Part shown: positions 43,418 through 52,356 of the stretch, piece by piece
Layout of the letters: each line of letters opens with the position of its first letter
How positions within the stretch are numbered: position 1 is the first letter of the stretch
Assembly (NCBI GenBank): GCA_029938605.1
Contig: JAOZUO010000026.1
Coordinates: forward strand, 1 to 60,564
Source: Deltaproteobacteria bacterium
GTDB lineage: Bacteria; Myxococcota_A; Polyangia; HGW-17; JAJRWW01
DNA: 60,564 nt
Reading direction: 5' to 3'
Notes under the pieces: generated by a model
Databases searched by the model: none
What the model was told of the DNA's origin: nothing
The model's input: only the letters and a program-made list of their open reading frames with translations
Position numbers and translations under genes: made by a program

Positions 43418-43682
43418 CTCCGCCGGCGGACATACCGCGAACAACCAGGGGCGTCCGCGGCCGGCCTCGGACCTCAAGCCCTGAGTCGGTTGATCGGAGA
43501 TTGATGTCGTGTGACGTGGCACAGCGGTCACACAGCGCGAAGACCAGCACCCCGTTTCGCCACAAGGTGATCGTCTCGTCGAGCCCTGATGGGCGTCGGC
43601 ACATGCGGCACTCGATGACGCCTCGCTGGGCGTCCAGCTGGGCCTGCTGGACCCAGACTCGGTTCAATGCATTGGAATCCAT
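43395..43682 (-). CDS. small phage zinc-binding-like protein
   Basis: The ATG at 43682 overlaps the previous TGA (TGATG). The 95-residue product has CRMCRRPSG and, 20-some residues later, CDRCATSHD, two Cys-x-x-Cys pairs that would bind zinc. It lies between the sigma-like gene and the MuF gene and overlaps the start of the latter. No family name is assigned. Confidence 0.55.
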   Translation of the reverse strand: MDSNALNRVWVQQAQLDAQRGVIECRMCRRPSGLDETITLWRNGVLVFALCDRCATSHDINLRSTDSGLEVRGRPRTPLVVRGMSAGGDVDVRRA

Positions 43683-44230
43683 CACCAGCCTCCTGCTTCT
43701 GCAATGGGCATGCAGATATCCGCGGCAGCCGCGGACGGCTCGAGCTGCTCCTGCTCCTCCAGTGCGTGGTCCTGGTTCCCAGTCGGCCAGAGCTTGGCCA
43801 GCTCATCGCCATGTTCTGCGCGGAGCCGCTCCAGTGCGCCTCTCTCGATCTTTCGGATCCGTTCCCAGCTCAGGTTCAGCAGCTCACCGATCTCGTCCAA
43901 GGTGTGAGAATCACGATCGGCTACGTCCAGGGCGCAGCTCTCTGGGACCTCCCAGGGCTCCAAATGCGGCCAGCTCATGGTGACAGCACCGGTGGGCTTG
44001 ACCTCGATGTACAGGTGATGACGGCATCCCACGAAGGGGCAGGGGCGGGGCAGCTGCCTGCACTCGCCCCTGGTCGCTGGCCGGTGGTACGCCGCTGTTG
44101 GCGATGCCGACTCGAGATTCTCTCGGTGCCAGCGCCGCAGGGCCGCAGGGCTCATAGTCCTGGGCCGGGGAGCCGAGCGTTGTTGTCGGCCTCGATGCTT
44201 GCTGCATCCGGTGGTTGCGCAAGTGGTCAT
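43682..44230 (-). CDS. sigma-70 region-4-like DNA-binding protein
   Basis: The ATG at 44230 overlaps the portal stop (ATGA). The 182-residue protein has GECRQLPRPCPFVGCRHHLY, a Cys/His segment, then a region-4 HTH: SHTLDEIGELLNLSWERIRKIERGALERLRA. This architecture is a small family common in deltaproteobacterial genomes, of uncertain function. Within this operon it may act as a late-gene regulator. It could also bind DNA without acting as a sigma factor, because no region 2 is present. Confidence 0.6.
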   Translation of the reverse strand: MTTCATTGCSKHRGRQQRSAPRPRTMSPAALRRWHRENLESASPTAAYHRPATRGECRQLPRPCPFVGCRHHLYIEVKPTGAVTMSWPHLEPWEVPESCALDVADRDSHTLDEIGELLNLSWERIRKIERGALERLRAEHGDELAKLWPTGNQDHALEEQEQLEPSAAAADICMPIAEAGGW

Positions 44231-46074
44231 GTGGATACCTCGCTGGATGGGGTGTCGCCGCCATCGGTGTGCTCACCGGATTCGAACCAGGACGCAAACT
44301 CATCCTGGGGCACTTCGAGTCGCTCCGGGGCGGACATGTACTGTCGCGCGAGCTGCATGCGCCGCTTGGCCAGCTGCTGCTCCTCGGCGGCGAGCGTTTC
44401 GCGGAGATTGAGCAGGCTTCGGGCGTCATCAAGCAGGGCCGGTTTCGTACCTCCAGCCCCAACGCTGGTTTGCTGCGTCTGAATCCCCGCAAGCGTAAGT
44501 GTTATGGGCCTCTTGACCCAATCGTCCCCGATCTTACGGAACTCCCGGTTGAAGATGTCCCCGGCCAGCAACCGTCCCTCCTCGGGGGTAATCACCCCCA
44601 CCCGCACCAGCTTCTCCACCATCCCTGACAGTCGCTCCGGGTCTCGGGTCACCGGCGTTTGGGAGCGGAAACGCCAAAATCGGATCCCCATGTCAGCCAG
44701 CAGCCGGCGGTTGATCAGGTAATCGAACTCGTCTCGTTCCGGCTGGAACACCTGATCTTCGGCGAACCGGAGTTGAGCGTCGGCAACTGCGCGGTTGAAA
44801 TCGCGGCTCTCACCACGAAGCAGTCGCGGCACCCGGAACGCCGCACCCACCTTGTCGATGTTGCGCTCGTCATAGATCTGGAACAGGGCATCCTGCTGCT
44901 GGGCGTCGGTCAGTGGCTTCAGCTCGATTTTGGCCCGCGCGTTCTCGCCGGATCCACCTCCGCCCTCGGCCTCCAGGATCAAGATCTTGTGGAAGTTGTC
45001 CTTGCCCTTGAGGTTTTCTTCGATGTACCGCTCGATCCGCGGGATGGAGGGCTCGGACAGCTTGCCGCCGGATACCAACAGCGCCAGCGGTGGCACGGAT
45101 TTATTCTCGAAGTAGAGGTAGTTGACCTCCTCCATCTGCCGCGAGCCAAGCACGGCCAACAGCGTCCCCACCCAGCGGGGAATACCGTAGGGCGACCGAG
45201 GGGAGTGGATTGCAAAGTGAATCAGCTCGTTTGCCGGGCCATCAGTGGAGTCGGCTTTCAGCAGGGCCTCTACATCGTCGAATACAGCGCCGGTCTTGCG
45301 TGAGATCACCCGTGGATCCCCGAAGGCCTTGAAATAGACCTGCTCGGTGCCCTGGACCTGGACGTACCGCCGCAGCCGGCGCTTCGTGGAGACCTTCTCG
45401 AAGGTCACCGGCGACACCTGCACACGGTCACCGACCTCCACCGCCCCCTGGTCCAGGGGCATCAGCCGCACCGTGTACGAGGGGACATAGACGAGCCGGG
45501 CAACCCGATCCCTCGCATCCCGCAGGATCTCCCAGTAGGCGTTGCCCGTGGTTTCGAGGTCCTGCCGGCTACGCCGGCGCAGGTCGACGAAGGAGTGGTC
45601 AAAGCAGCAGTAGCCGAAAAACGACCGCAGCCGCGCCCGCTCGATACGGGCCCACCGCTTGAGCTCGGCCCGCCTGTCCGCCACGTCCTTTGGATTCGGA
45701 TCTGCGAGTTTCTCATCCGCGAGCTCCCCACGATCCCGTGCTGCGTCTTGCTCCAGGTAGATGCACTCAGCCACCCGCTCGTCGGCGTCCTCGTCCTCGA
45801 AGTCGATAGCCGGCTCCAGCCGGTGGCCGAACCCATCGATGTTGACCGCATAGGCGTCGACGTTCTGGCGGAGCGAGTTGGAGTGCTCCATTAGCAGGCA
45901 GAGGGCCAGCGGATCGTAGGGAGGCTCCAGCGCACCCGCACTGCTGAACAACTCCGAAGACTCCTCGCCGCCGGGCAGGCTCGCCGGCCCCTCCGACTCG
46001 GCGCCCACCACGACGGCCTTCAGGATGGTCTGCAGCCGGGCCTCGGCACCCTGCGCAATGGCGGACTCGTTCAC
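44227..46074 (-). CDS. phage portal protein (PBSX XkdE-like)
   Basis: The start is a GTG at 46074, overlapping the stop of the small upstream gene (GTGA). The 615-residue protein has the expected portal segments: PYDPLALCLLMEHSNSLRQN near the N-terminus, GNAYWEILRDARDRVARLVY, ELIHFAIHSPRSPYGIPRWV and PRLLRGESRDFNRAVADAQL. Size and order (terminase to the right, MuF and capsid genes to the left) support the call. It would form the DNA entry ring. Confidence 0.8.
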   Translation of the reverse strand: MNESAIAQGAEARLQTILKAVVVGAESEGPASLPGGEESSELFSSAGALEPPYDPLALCLLMEHSNSLRQNVDAYAVNIDGFGHRLEPAIDFEDEDADERVAECIYLEQDAARDRGELADEKLADPNPKDVADRRAELKRWARIERARLRSFFGYCCFDHSFVDLRRRSRQDLETTGNAYWEILRDARDRVARLVYVPSYTVRLMPLDQGAVEVGDRVQVSPVTFEKVSTKRRLRRYVQVQGTEQVYFKAFGDPRVISRKTGAVFDDVEALLKADSTDGPANELIHFAIHSPRSPYGIPRWVGTLLAVLGSRQMEEVNYLYFENKSVPPLALLVSGGKLSEPSIPRIERYIEENLKGKDNFHKILILEAEGGGGSGENARAKIELKPLTDAQQQDALFQIYDERNIDKVGAAFRVPRLLRGESRDFNRAVADAQLRFAEDQVFQPERDEFDYLINRRLLADMGIRFWRFRSQTPVTRDPERLSGMVEKLVRVGVITPEEGRLLAGDIFNREFRKIGDDWVKRPITLTLAGIQTQQTSVGAGGTKPALLDDARSLLNLRETLAAEEQQLAKRRMQLARQYMSAPERLEVPQDEFASWFESGEHTDGGDTPSSEVST

Positions 46075-46280
46075 GGCTGCTCCTCGGCGTACACGAGCAG
46101 GCCTTCAGGTCCGAAAGAGATGGAGCGGATTCGGTACCCTTCAGCGGTGACCTGGGTTGCAGCTGCCTTGCGGAGCCCATCTCGGCAGGCCGCTTCGACC
46201 TCGATCTTGTTGGCTGGCATAGGTCGGCCAGCGGGCACCCTGTCAGCTGGGATGACGAACAACCTGACCACACACTGCAT
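46071..46280 (-). CDS. small phage protein upstream of portal
   Basis: I chose the ATG at 46280 (MQCVVRLFVIPADRVPA). The 69-residue product is coupled to the portal gene by a GTGA overlap. It contains VEAACRDGLRKAAATQV and ends in GPEGLLVYAEEQP. No family recognised. It lies between the IS200-like element and the portal gene and may be a leftover of the late operon start. Confidence 0.4.
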   Translation of the reverse strand: MQCVVRLFVIPADRVPAGRPMPANKIEVEAACRDGLRKAAATQVTAEGYRIRSISFGPEGLLVYAEEQP

Positions 46281-46304
46281 GGAGCTTCTCCTGCGTTGCC
46301 TAAC

Positions 46305-46340
46305 TACACCAAAGGCACCACAGCCCAATTCGGGGACAGG
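46305..46340. repeat. REP-like repeat, diverged copy C
   Basis: ACCAAAGGC followed by CCCAATTCGGGGACAGG matches the layout of copies A and B with changes inside the short palindrome (AATTC in place of AAAAC). The copy lies upstream of the IS200-like element's right end. Diverged copies suggest a dispersed, imprecise element. Confidence 0.45.
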
Positions 46341-46527
46341 ATTTTTCGGACTTGGTTCCCGATTCTTGTCACCGCGTCGAAATCAGGGAGCCTGAGTAGT
46401 CATGCAACGGCCCCATGGTTCCAGTCTCTTGGGCTCCAACAGCCGGCTACTGACGTTTCCACAGGAAATTGGGGAGGCGAATGACTTGCTACGCTGTCGC
46501 GCTGGGACTATAAGGCAGAATAATCGA

Positions 46528-47155
46528 CCTCACCCAGAGGGCGAGGTATTAGGAAGCCCCCTCCAAAGGGGGCGTACACGTAAGGAAGGCCCCGCTGGGG
46601 CCAATATTGTCTTAGTCGTCTAGATCGAGGTCTTCTTGCTGCTTCTCCAACTTCTCCTGATTCCGGATGTACTGCCTCACCGTCTGCTCATCCAAACCGA
46701 CGGTGCTCACGCAGTACCCTTTCGCCCAAAAATGCAACCCCGACATCCGTCTCTCCTTCAGCAACTCCCTGTGGATACGTACGGCGCTCTTGCCCTTCAG
46801 GAACCCGATCGTGTGCGCCACACTGAGCTTCGGCGGAATACTCAGGCACATATGCACATGGTCGGACATCAGGTGTCCTTCCACCAGCTCCACACCTCGC
46901 TGATCGCACAGCTGTCTCATGATCAAACCAATCGCCTTCCGGCGATTTCCAAACATCACCTTCTTCCGGAACTTCGGGATGAACACTACGTGGTACTTGC
47001 AATCCCATCGCACGTGGGACAAACTTTGCCAATCTTGCATGATGGCTCTCCTTCCTGCCCCACGGGGCCTTCCAGGTCGGAGAGTCTATCTTTTTCGAAG
47101 CAGAGATCACGCCGGATCGCTCGAAGCTCTTTGGGTCACACCGCCAGAGGCGGTG
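46528..47155 (-). mobile_element. IS200/IS605-like element with end hairpins
   Basis: A 7-bp hairpin CACCGCC/GGCGGTG at 47139-47155 lies upstream of tnpA (left end), and imperfect CCTC-ACCC/GGGC-GAGG at 46528-46546 lies beyond its stop (right end). Hairpins at both ends, not inverted repeats, are typical of IS200/IS605 elements. Two further GC hairpins (46556-46573 and 46588-46602) lie after tnpA and may end transcription. Element ends are approximate. Confidence 0.65.
46612..47040 (-). CDS. tnpA: IS200-type tyrosine transposase TnpA (Y1 family)
   Basis: The 142-residue protein is a complete Y1 HUH transposase. It begins HVRWDCKYHVVFIPKFRKKV, carries the HUH pair in SDHVHMCL, and has the catalytic Tyr in VRQYIRNQ near the C-terminus. 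It acts on single-stranded DNA at the hairpin ends. The gene lies between portal-side and ImmA-like genes on the phage coding strand and is probably a recent insertion. Confidence 0.85.
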   Translation of the reverse strand: MQDWQSLSHVRWDCKYHVVFIPKFRKKVMFGNRRKAIGLIMRQLCDQRGVELVEGHLMSDHVHMCLSIPPKLSVAHTIGFLKGKSAVRIHRELLKERRMSGLHFWAKGYCVSTVGLDEQTVRQYIRNQEKLEKQQEDLDLDD

Positions 47156-47186
47156 GTTTTATGACGTAATAAAGGTAGGTACTGAG

Positions 47187-48365
47187 ATGAGCGCTCATGA
47201 ACTGCTGAAAAACATCCGCGACAGCCTTGAGATGTCGACTGAATACGTTGAGCGGCGACTGGGACTGAAGCCCGGTGAGCTATCTGCGATTGAGTCTGGG
47301 ACGCTGGATCTGGAGTCGGCGTTGCTCGATCAACTCGCCCTTCTCTATGGTGTAACCTCGGCTGACGTTGCCTGCGAATCACCTATGGACGAGGTGCTGG
47401 CACCGGTTCGGGTCTTGCTCAAAGCTTCTGCGGTGGCGCTGTCCGAGCGGGTTCGCGCCGAGGTGGCTCAGGTGGCTGCCGCTAGACGTGACGTAATCGA
47501 CCTCGAACAGCTGCTAGGTCACTCAACGAGATACGAAATACTTCGTTCGCAATTTCTACACGAAGGCCAGTTCGGCGACAACAATGAGGAGTGGCGTGTC
47601 GGCAAGCAGCTCGCGGAACAACTCCGTGACAATCGCGGGCTTACCTCGCGCGAGCCGATTGGCAGCATGCGGGAGTTGGTGGAGAGCGTCCAGATTGAGA
47701 TTGCCGAAGCGGAACTCGGTGACAATAGAGTAGCTGGTTTTTCACTTGCGGATCCGCGGCACGGTCCTGCCATCGTCATCAATATTCGCGGTGCAAATTC
47801 AAACCCTTGGGTGCGCCGATTCACGGTAGCTCACGAGCTTTGCCATGTACTACATGACGAGCTGATCCATGAGAGAGTTACGCCGGTTCAGCTCTACGAG
47901 GACCACACTCCGGCGGCAGCAGATCGACGAGCAAACGGATTTGCTGCACACCTGCTTGCTCCTGACGATGGTGTACGCGAGCTGATGATGGAGCTAGCAG
48001 CAGACGCCAGCAACGCGGACAGAGTACGTGCTGTCATGGCCCATTTCGGCATCAACTTCATGGCGGCTCGACTACGCGTGCACCATGCCTGGAACATCCC
48101 TCTTGAGGATATGAAGGACATAGCAGGCGTTCGCGCCTATCCGGTTGGCGCGGAGAGCAGGAAGTGGTTCGCAGCGGAGTTGTCGCCATACTCCGATGTG
48201 TTCCCATGCCCTTCGGTTCCAAGGGAGCGACGAGGTCTTCTGGCCAAACTCGTAGCCGAGGCGCTATCGAACGAAGACTTTGATAGGAGAAATGCACTCG
48301 AGATGCTACAGGCGGCACCAGATGAACCTGTCGAGGAGTTGGTGGAACTCTTCGTAGCGGAGTAG
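47187..48365 (+). CDS. HTH and ImmA/IrrE-like metallopeptidase
   Basis: The ATG at 47187 starts a 392-residue protein. The N-terminus (ELLKNIRDSLEMSTEYVERRLGLKPGELSAIE) is an XRE-type HTH. The middle holds RRFTVAHELCHVLHDE, an HEXXH zinc-peptidase motif of the ImmA/IrrE family. ImmA/IrrE peptidases cut repressors in response to stress or phage infection, and are often partners in toxin-antitoxin or defence pairs. It is on the plus strand, opposite the phage genes, and is followed after 44 bases by a PIN-like gene. Confidence 0.75.
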   Translation: MSAHELLKNIRDSLEMSTEYVERRLGLKPGELSAIESGTLDLESALLDQLALLYGVTSADVACESPMDEVLAPVRVLLKASAVALSERVRAEVAQVAAARRDVIDLEQLLGHSTRYEILRSQFLHEGQFGDNNEEWRVGKQLAEQLRDNRGLTSREPIGSMRELVESVQIEIAEAELGDNRVAGFSLADPRHGPAIVINIRGANSNPWVRRFTVAHELCHVLHDELIHERVTPVQLYEDHTPAAADRRANGFAAHLLAPDDGVRELMMELAADASNADRVRAVMAHFGINFMAARLRVHHAWNIPLEDMKDIAGVRAYPVGAESRKWFAAELSPYSDVFPCPSVPRERRGLLAKLVAEALSNEDFDRRNALEMLQAAPDEPVEELVELFVAE

Positions 48366-48409
48366 GTGCTTTACCTGGTCGGTGCTCAACTCGCACTGAG
48401 GTTACACGC

Positions 48410-49003
48410 GTGCAGAATATCTCCCTGGTCGTAGTGGACACGATGACGTTCACCTATCTCCAGGGATTGATGGCTCTCGATTTACTGGGCCAGATTTCCC
48501 ACGTGACCCAATGCGTTGCGGTAACCAAAGCGGTACTTATGCAGGTTCACCGGTCTGGTGGCCTCGGAGCGGTTGTTCAGTCCTACTGCGATAGAGGTGA
48601 GATGCAGTGCCTCTCACCCAAACAGGGAGATCCAGTTTCTCGGAAGGTGGCGAAAACACTGCAAATGAAGGACGGGATGCTGGTCGCAAGAAATCGTGTG
48701 GATGTTGAGCTTGTGGAGGTAGCCCGTGCTGAATTAGGAGCTGTACTTACATCTGAGCGAGGGATCCACCGGCTGTGTAGCCGCAAGCATGTGCCAGCCC
48801 TGGATCTTGTGAGTCTCTTGGCATGGGGAGTGCATCTTGACCTACTCGAATCAGCCCAGTGCGATAGTATCACCGCTCCTTGGGCAACCGGTTCCGGTCC
48901 CGGAACGGGGCGTCCGCCGGATTTCTTGGATTCGTATTCCGGGACAGCAGCGAAGCGATCTGCTCATATCGAGCTGATGGATTCCCTGCCCAAGCGACGG
49001 TAG
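48410..49003 (+). CDS. PIN-domain-like protein
   Basis: The start is a GTG at 48410; an ATG at 48443 is possible. The 197-residue product opens LVVVDTMTFTYLQGL with D10, and has VDVELVEVARAELGAVLTSERG near residue 100, where a PIN domain has its second acidic group, then HVPALDLVSLLAW, the usual gi-x-v-x-d-l step. PIN domains are RNases in toxin-antitoxin pairs. Sequence similarity is weak, so the fold call is tentative. It follows the ImmA/IrrE-like gene and could be its toxin or effector. Confidence 0.5.
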   Translation: MQNISLVVVDTMTFTYLQGLMALDLLGQISHVTQCVAVTKAVLMQVHRSGGLGAVVQSYCDRGEMQCLSPKQGDPVSRKVAKTLQMKDGMLVARNRVDVELVEVARAELGAVLTSERGIHRLCSRKHVPALDLVSLLAWGVHLDLLESAQCDSITAPWATGSGPGTGRPPDFLDSYSGTAAKRSAHIELMDSLPKRR

Positions 49004-49025
49004 AGGAGAGGGGCGCACCATGCTC

Positions 49026-50462
49026 CTACCCGAGCACCCGCACGCCGATCTTCGTACCCCCTCCGGCTGACGGTCCACGCTCTTTCTGGCAGGCCAGGGC
49101 GATGGCCCAGAACCGGTCGGCGTGACCGCTTCGGCCGGTGCGCTCGGCGTCGAACGCGACCTTGCCTGACGGCAGCACGCGGCGTTTGATGGAGTGGATT
49201 TGGCCAACCAGATCGCGGTCGCGGGGGAGGGTCACATCGCGACGCTGGAGCAAAATCTTGAAATCGGTGGCCCAACGCTCCTTCGAGTCATTTGTGAAGA
49301 CCTCAGGCGTAACCTGTGGAAACTCATGAGCGAGGTTTTCAGCCAAGTGCATTCCGATGCCGCTGCGGTCGATGGATAGGCGCGCCACCGGTACGAGACC
49401 AAGGAGACGACGCAGGTCGGCCTCCTGCTGGGCGAAGGGAGTCTGCTCGTAGCGGCGGAGTAGACGGCAGACGAACCGATCGCCCTGCTGCTCGAAGAGC
49501 GCGAGCTCGGAGTGGTCCCGGGTGCGGCCTACGTCAAAGCCAGCTACCAGGCGGCCCGTTGGGCGCGGGATGGATTCGAAATCGTCGTGCAGCGTGAGGC
49601 CGTCGCTGGTGCAAGGCAGGATCAATTCGTAGCTGTAGTACGAGTAGCTCTCGTCGACGAAGAGCGCCTCGAGCTCCTGCTGGAAGTCGTCGAGGGGGAG
49701 TGAGTCGAACTGCTCCACGAGCACCTGGCGGCCGAAGGCCGCGACGCGCGTCGCGGTGGGCATGGCCGGCGCCTCGGCAGCGGCCCGGGGCACGTCCCGA
49801 CAAAAGAATCGTGACAGCCACCACGGCACATCCTGTCGTGAGTGGTGGGGATACCTGCGGAGCGACTCGGACGCGATCTCCCAAAAGATCCCCCGTCGGC
49901 CCAGGGGTGTGGAGCATCCGGTGAGCTGTCCCTTGGAGCGGAGGATCAGAGCGGTGGACCCCCGGTACACCTCGCGGTCGTTGATCATGTGGGCCAGCTC
50001 GTCGAGCGCGATGTCGCCCTTCTTGCCTCGGGGGGCCTTGGACGGCACCGATATGATCCGGGATATCCGTTTTCGCGGCCCATTGGATTCGAACGTCAGC
50101 TCGGTCTTCGAATCCACCACCAGGCGTTTTTGATAGGACGTCGGCATCTCCTCGAAGACCTGGCGGGCTTGGAGGATCCGCTCCTTGGCCTCGTCCAGGC
50201 TGAAGGACACGAACACCGACGTATGCCCCTCGCGCAAGTGGCAACGGGCCAGGGCTTCGAGGGACATCACCATGGAGAAGCCCACCTGCCGGCTCTTGTT
50301 GACCCACCGAAACCGCGACCGGTTGTTGAGGAATGCCGACTGATAGGGCTCCAGCTCGATGGGCTCACCGTCGAGCCGACACACCGACGAGACGAATTTC
50401 GACTCGCTCTCAGCACGGTCCGCCAGCTCGGCCTCGGAGCGCTTGATGACTACACCTGTCAT
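49026..50462 (-). CDS. terL: phage terminase large subunit
   Basis: The ATG at 50462 starts a 478-residue protein. The ATPase part has [20 protein letters not shown], a deviant Walker A like that of lambda gpA (Lys early in the loop, no GK). IALDELAHM is the Walker B. The nuclease domain has [19 protein letters not shown], with the first metal-binding Asp, and [13 protein letters not shown] near the end. It would cut and package the phage DNA. The tyrosine recombinase lies divergently upstream. Confidence 0.8.
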   Translation of the reverse strand: MTGVVIKRSEAELADRAESESKFVSSVCRLDGEPIELEPYQSAFLNNRSRFRWVNKSRQVGFSMVMSLEALARCHLREGHTSVFVSFSLDEAKERILQARQVFEEMPTSYQKRLVVDSKTELTFESNGPRKRISRIISVPSKAPRGKKGDIALDELAHMINDREVYRGSTALILRSKGQLTGCSTPLGRRGIFWEIASESLRRYPHHSRQDVPWWLSRFFCRDVPRAAAEAPAMPTATRVAAFGRQVLVEQFDSLPLDDFQQELEALFVDESYSYYSYELILPCTSDGLTLHDDFESIPRPTGRLVAGFDVGRTRDHSELALFEQQGDRFVCRLLRRYEQTPFAQQEADLRRLLGLVPVARLSIDRSGIGMHLAENLAHEFPQVTPEVFTNDSKERWATDFKILLQRRDVTLPRDRDLVGQIHSIKRRVLPSGKVAFDAERTGRSGHADRFWAIALACQKERGPSAGGGTKIGVRVLG

Positions 50463-50485
50463 GGACTTACCGCCTTATCGTCTTG

Positions 50486-50502
50486 CTTGTTCTGCAAACA
50501 AG
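50486..50502. promoter_or_regulatory. inverted repeat in the terL-integrase divergent gap
   Basis: CTTGTT at 50486-50491 and AACAAG at 50497-50502, with a 5-base loop, form a 6-bp palindrome in the 83-base divergent gap. It could be a repressor operator controlling the two genes. The recombinase has a good AGGAGG Shine-Dalgarno just before its start. Confidence 0.4.
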
Positions 50503-50545
50503 AGCGTGCATGTGACCAGGCCGCCGTACAGGCCAGGAGGACACA

Positions 50546-51163
50546 ATGAGCTACTACGCAAACCGTATCCCCGTACCGCCACGCACCTTGAGTGAGGCCG
50601 AGCAGGCCCGACTGCTGCAGGTCACCGGAGAGCACCGCCACGGCTTCAGGGACCACATGATCATCGCCCTTGCCTTGGGCACGGCGCTGCGCGAGCACGA
50701 AATCGCCGCGCTGGACATCGGCGATGTCGCCGATGAGCAGGGGCGGGTGCGACGCCGGGTCCGACTTCGGGTCTTCAAGCGCTCCAACCCCCACCCCGAG
50801 CTGCAGCAAGTAGTGCTCAGCGAGACGCTGCGCGCCAAGCTGCGACACTACCTGGGGTGGATGGAGCGGCAAGGCCTGAGCCTGGTGCCCGAGGCGCCGC
50901 TCTTCGTGAGCCGTAAGGGCAACCGGCTGTCCACCCGGCAGATGCGGACCCTGTTTGCCCGCTGGCAGGAGCGGGCTGGATTCGAGCGTCGATTCAGCTT
51001 TCATAGCCTGAGACACAGCAGCTGCACCAATCATTATCGGCAGAACAAGGATCTGCGGCTCACCCAGATTTTCGCGCGGCACCTGTCGGCGACCACGACC
51101 GAGATGTACACCCACCCGTCCATGGAGGACCTGCTCGGGTCCGTGCAGGACCTGCGGTGCTGA
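50546..51163 (+). CDS. short tyrosine recombinase
   Basis: The ATG at 50546 follows AGGAGG. The 205-residue protein has the catalytic core of a phage integrase: first Arg in GTALREHEIAALDI, HSLRHSSCT with His and Arg, and Y in TEMYTHPSMEDLLG. No N-terminal SAM-like core-binding domain is present, unlike normal 300+ residue integrases. It may be a degraded integrase or a reduced recombinase. It stands in reverse orientation between terminase genes, an unusual place for an integrase. Confidence 0.7.
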   Translation: MSYYANRIPVPPRTLSEAEQARLLQVTGEHRHGFRDHMIIALALGTALREHEIAALDIGDVADEQGRVRRRVRLRVFKRSNPHPELQQVVLSETLRAKLRHYLGWMERQGLSLVPEAPLFVSRKGNRLSTRQMRTLFARWQERAGFERRFSFHSLRHSSCTNHYRQNKDLRLTQIFARHLSATTTEMYTHPSMEDLLGSVQDLRC

Positions 51164-51188
51164 GCCTCGGGTGAGCCGCAGGCCTCAA

Positions 51189-51839
51189 TCAGTGCAACAT
51201 CGGCCCCGAGTCGCCGCCGTTGCCGCCGCCGTTGTCCTCCCCGTCGTCATCGTCATCGGCATCGAGGGCCGCCGGTGTCGGGTAGTAGACCATCCCGGTG
51301 ATGGCGGGGTTCTGCCGGATCCGCTCCTCAGTCGCAAGCAGGCGCGCATGTCCCCTCTGCATGTCCTCCAGGGTGATGCCGCCCAGCTCCTCGTGACGGG
51401 AGTCTGCGTCGCCCATGGCGAAAGCCCTGAGGCGAATCATCGTGTTGTACTCTGATGGGTTGTCGCAGCGCACGCGGCCCTCCGCGAGGGCCTGCTCGAA
51501 TTGAGCGAGGTAGCGGTCAATGCACCGAATGATGTCATCGCGGGAGACAGCGATGTTGTCTGCGCGCATCTCGGAGAGCTTGACGTCGGCCATCTCACGG
51601 ACGCGCTTTTGGGCCTGCTTGCGCCGGGCCTGGCAGTTGTGCTCTTTGGCGAACTTGCCGATGAGACTGTGGGCTACTTCGTAGCGGTCCGCCAGCTCGC
51701 GATAGCTCGGGTATCGAACCCGGCTGCTGAGCCCGTCCTTCTCTTCGACAACCTCACCATGTACCAGCAAGTGGTCCACGTCTTCATGCGGAAAGGCGGG
51801 GCCATCGTTTTTCGGGGGGCGTCCGGGTTGCTCTCTCAT
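51189..51839 (-). CDS. probable phage terminase small subunit
   Basis: The 216-residue protein has an HTH-like region (YPSYRELADRYEVAHSLIGKFAKEHN) and a helical central region (ADVKLSEMRADNIAVSRDD), then an acidic C-terminus (DADDDDDGEDNGGGNGG). Its place on the terL strand, a recombinase gene upstream of terL, supports terS. Small terminase subunits vary so much that identity rests on position and the HTH. Confidence 0.55.
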   Translation of the reverse strand: MREQPGRPPKNDGPAFPHEDVDHLLVHGEVVEEKDGLSSRVRYPSYRELADRYEVAHSLIGKFAKEHNCQARRKQAQKRVREMADVKLSEMRADNIAVSRDDIIRCIDRYLAQFEQALAEGRVRCDNPSEYNTMIRLRAFAMGDADSRHEELGGITLEDMQRGHARLLATEERIRQNPAITGMVYYPTPAALDADDDDDGEDNGGGNGGDSGPMLH

Positions 51840-52356
51840 CGTGCGTTTCTCCTTTGCGAAAATGGGGTGCTGAGGCGAGCGAAAACCGCTTCAGACCTAC
51901 TTGCACCCTCAAGTGAACAACAGGCCGTTTTCGGCCGGTTTTGGGGTCAATGTTCAATTGGCTGCGGTGACCTGCTCACCGACGTTCAATTCCCAAACCC
52001 AGCCCCAGTGCAAAGAGGCACCAGGAACAGGCTAAGTGGACGTAATTGATCCGAAATATCGACCGCCCCCCGCCCCCACTGGGCAGGAAAGCGGCCATCA
52101 GCAAGGCGACTGCGGCTGCCGCTGCAGGGCCCTGGAACCACGTAAGTGACCAGCTTTTCAAACACCTCCTTTCGAGCACCCGGTGAGCACCCCTTGACCA
52201 ATAGCCACTTTGCTGACAGTCCCGGCCATCCCAAGGCCCCTGAATTACATCACTTTTGCCGCTTGATTGCCGCCCGTGCGGAGGTGAACGTTCACTTCTC
52301 AGAGGGCGCTGTCGAAAGGGAGGCGCGGGGGGAGATTGCGCTGCTCGGGCGGATTA
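51840..52356. other. phage intergenic region with a possible small membrane gene
   Basis: This gap of about 515 bases contains the possible membrane protein below. The rest, including a G/C-rich stretch near 52066-52085, shows no clear gene or hairpin. Confidence 0.35.
51986..52179 (-). CDS. possible small membrane protein (holin-like)
   Basis: A GTG at 52179 opens a 64-residue frame with two hydrophobic stretches (AAAAAVALLMAAFLPS and LACSWCLFALGLGLG). A strong AGGAGGTG at 52170-52163 lies inside the frame and could instead start a TTG at 52161 after an unusually short spacer. It lies beside the NlpC/P60-like gene, where phages often keep a holin. The evidence is weak. Confidence 0.3.

Noticed and set aside
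49026..50462. terL called defective because its P-loop lacks the usual GK
   Set aside because: Lambda gpA-type terminases also use a deviant Walker A with an early Lys, so the absence is not evidence of loss of function.
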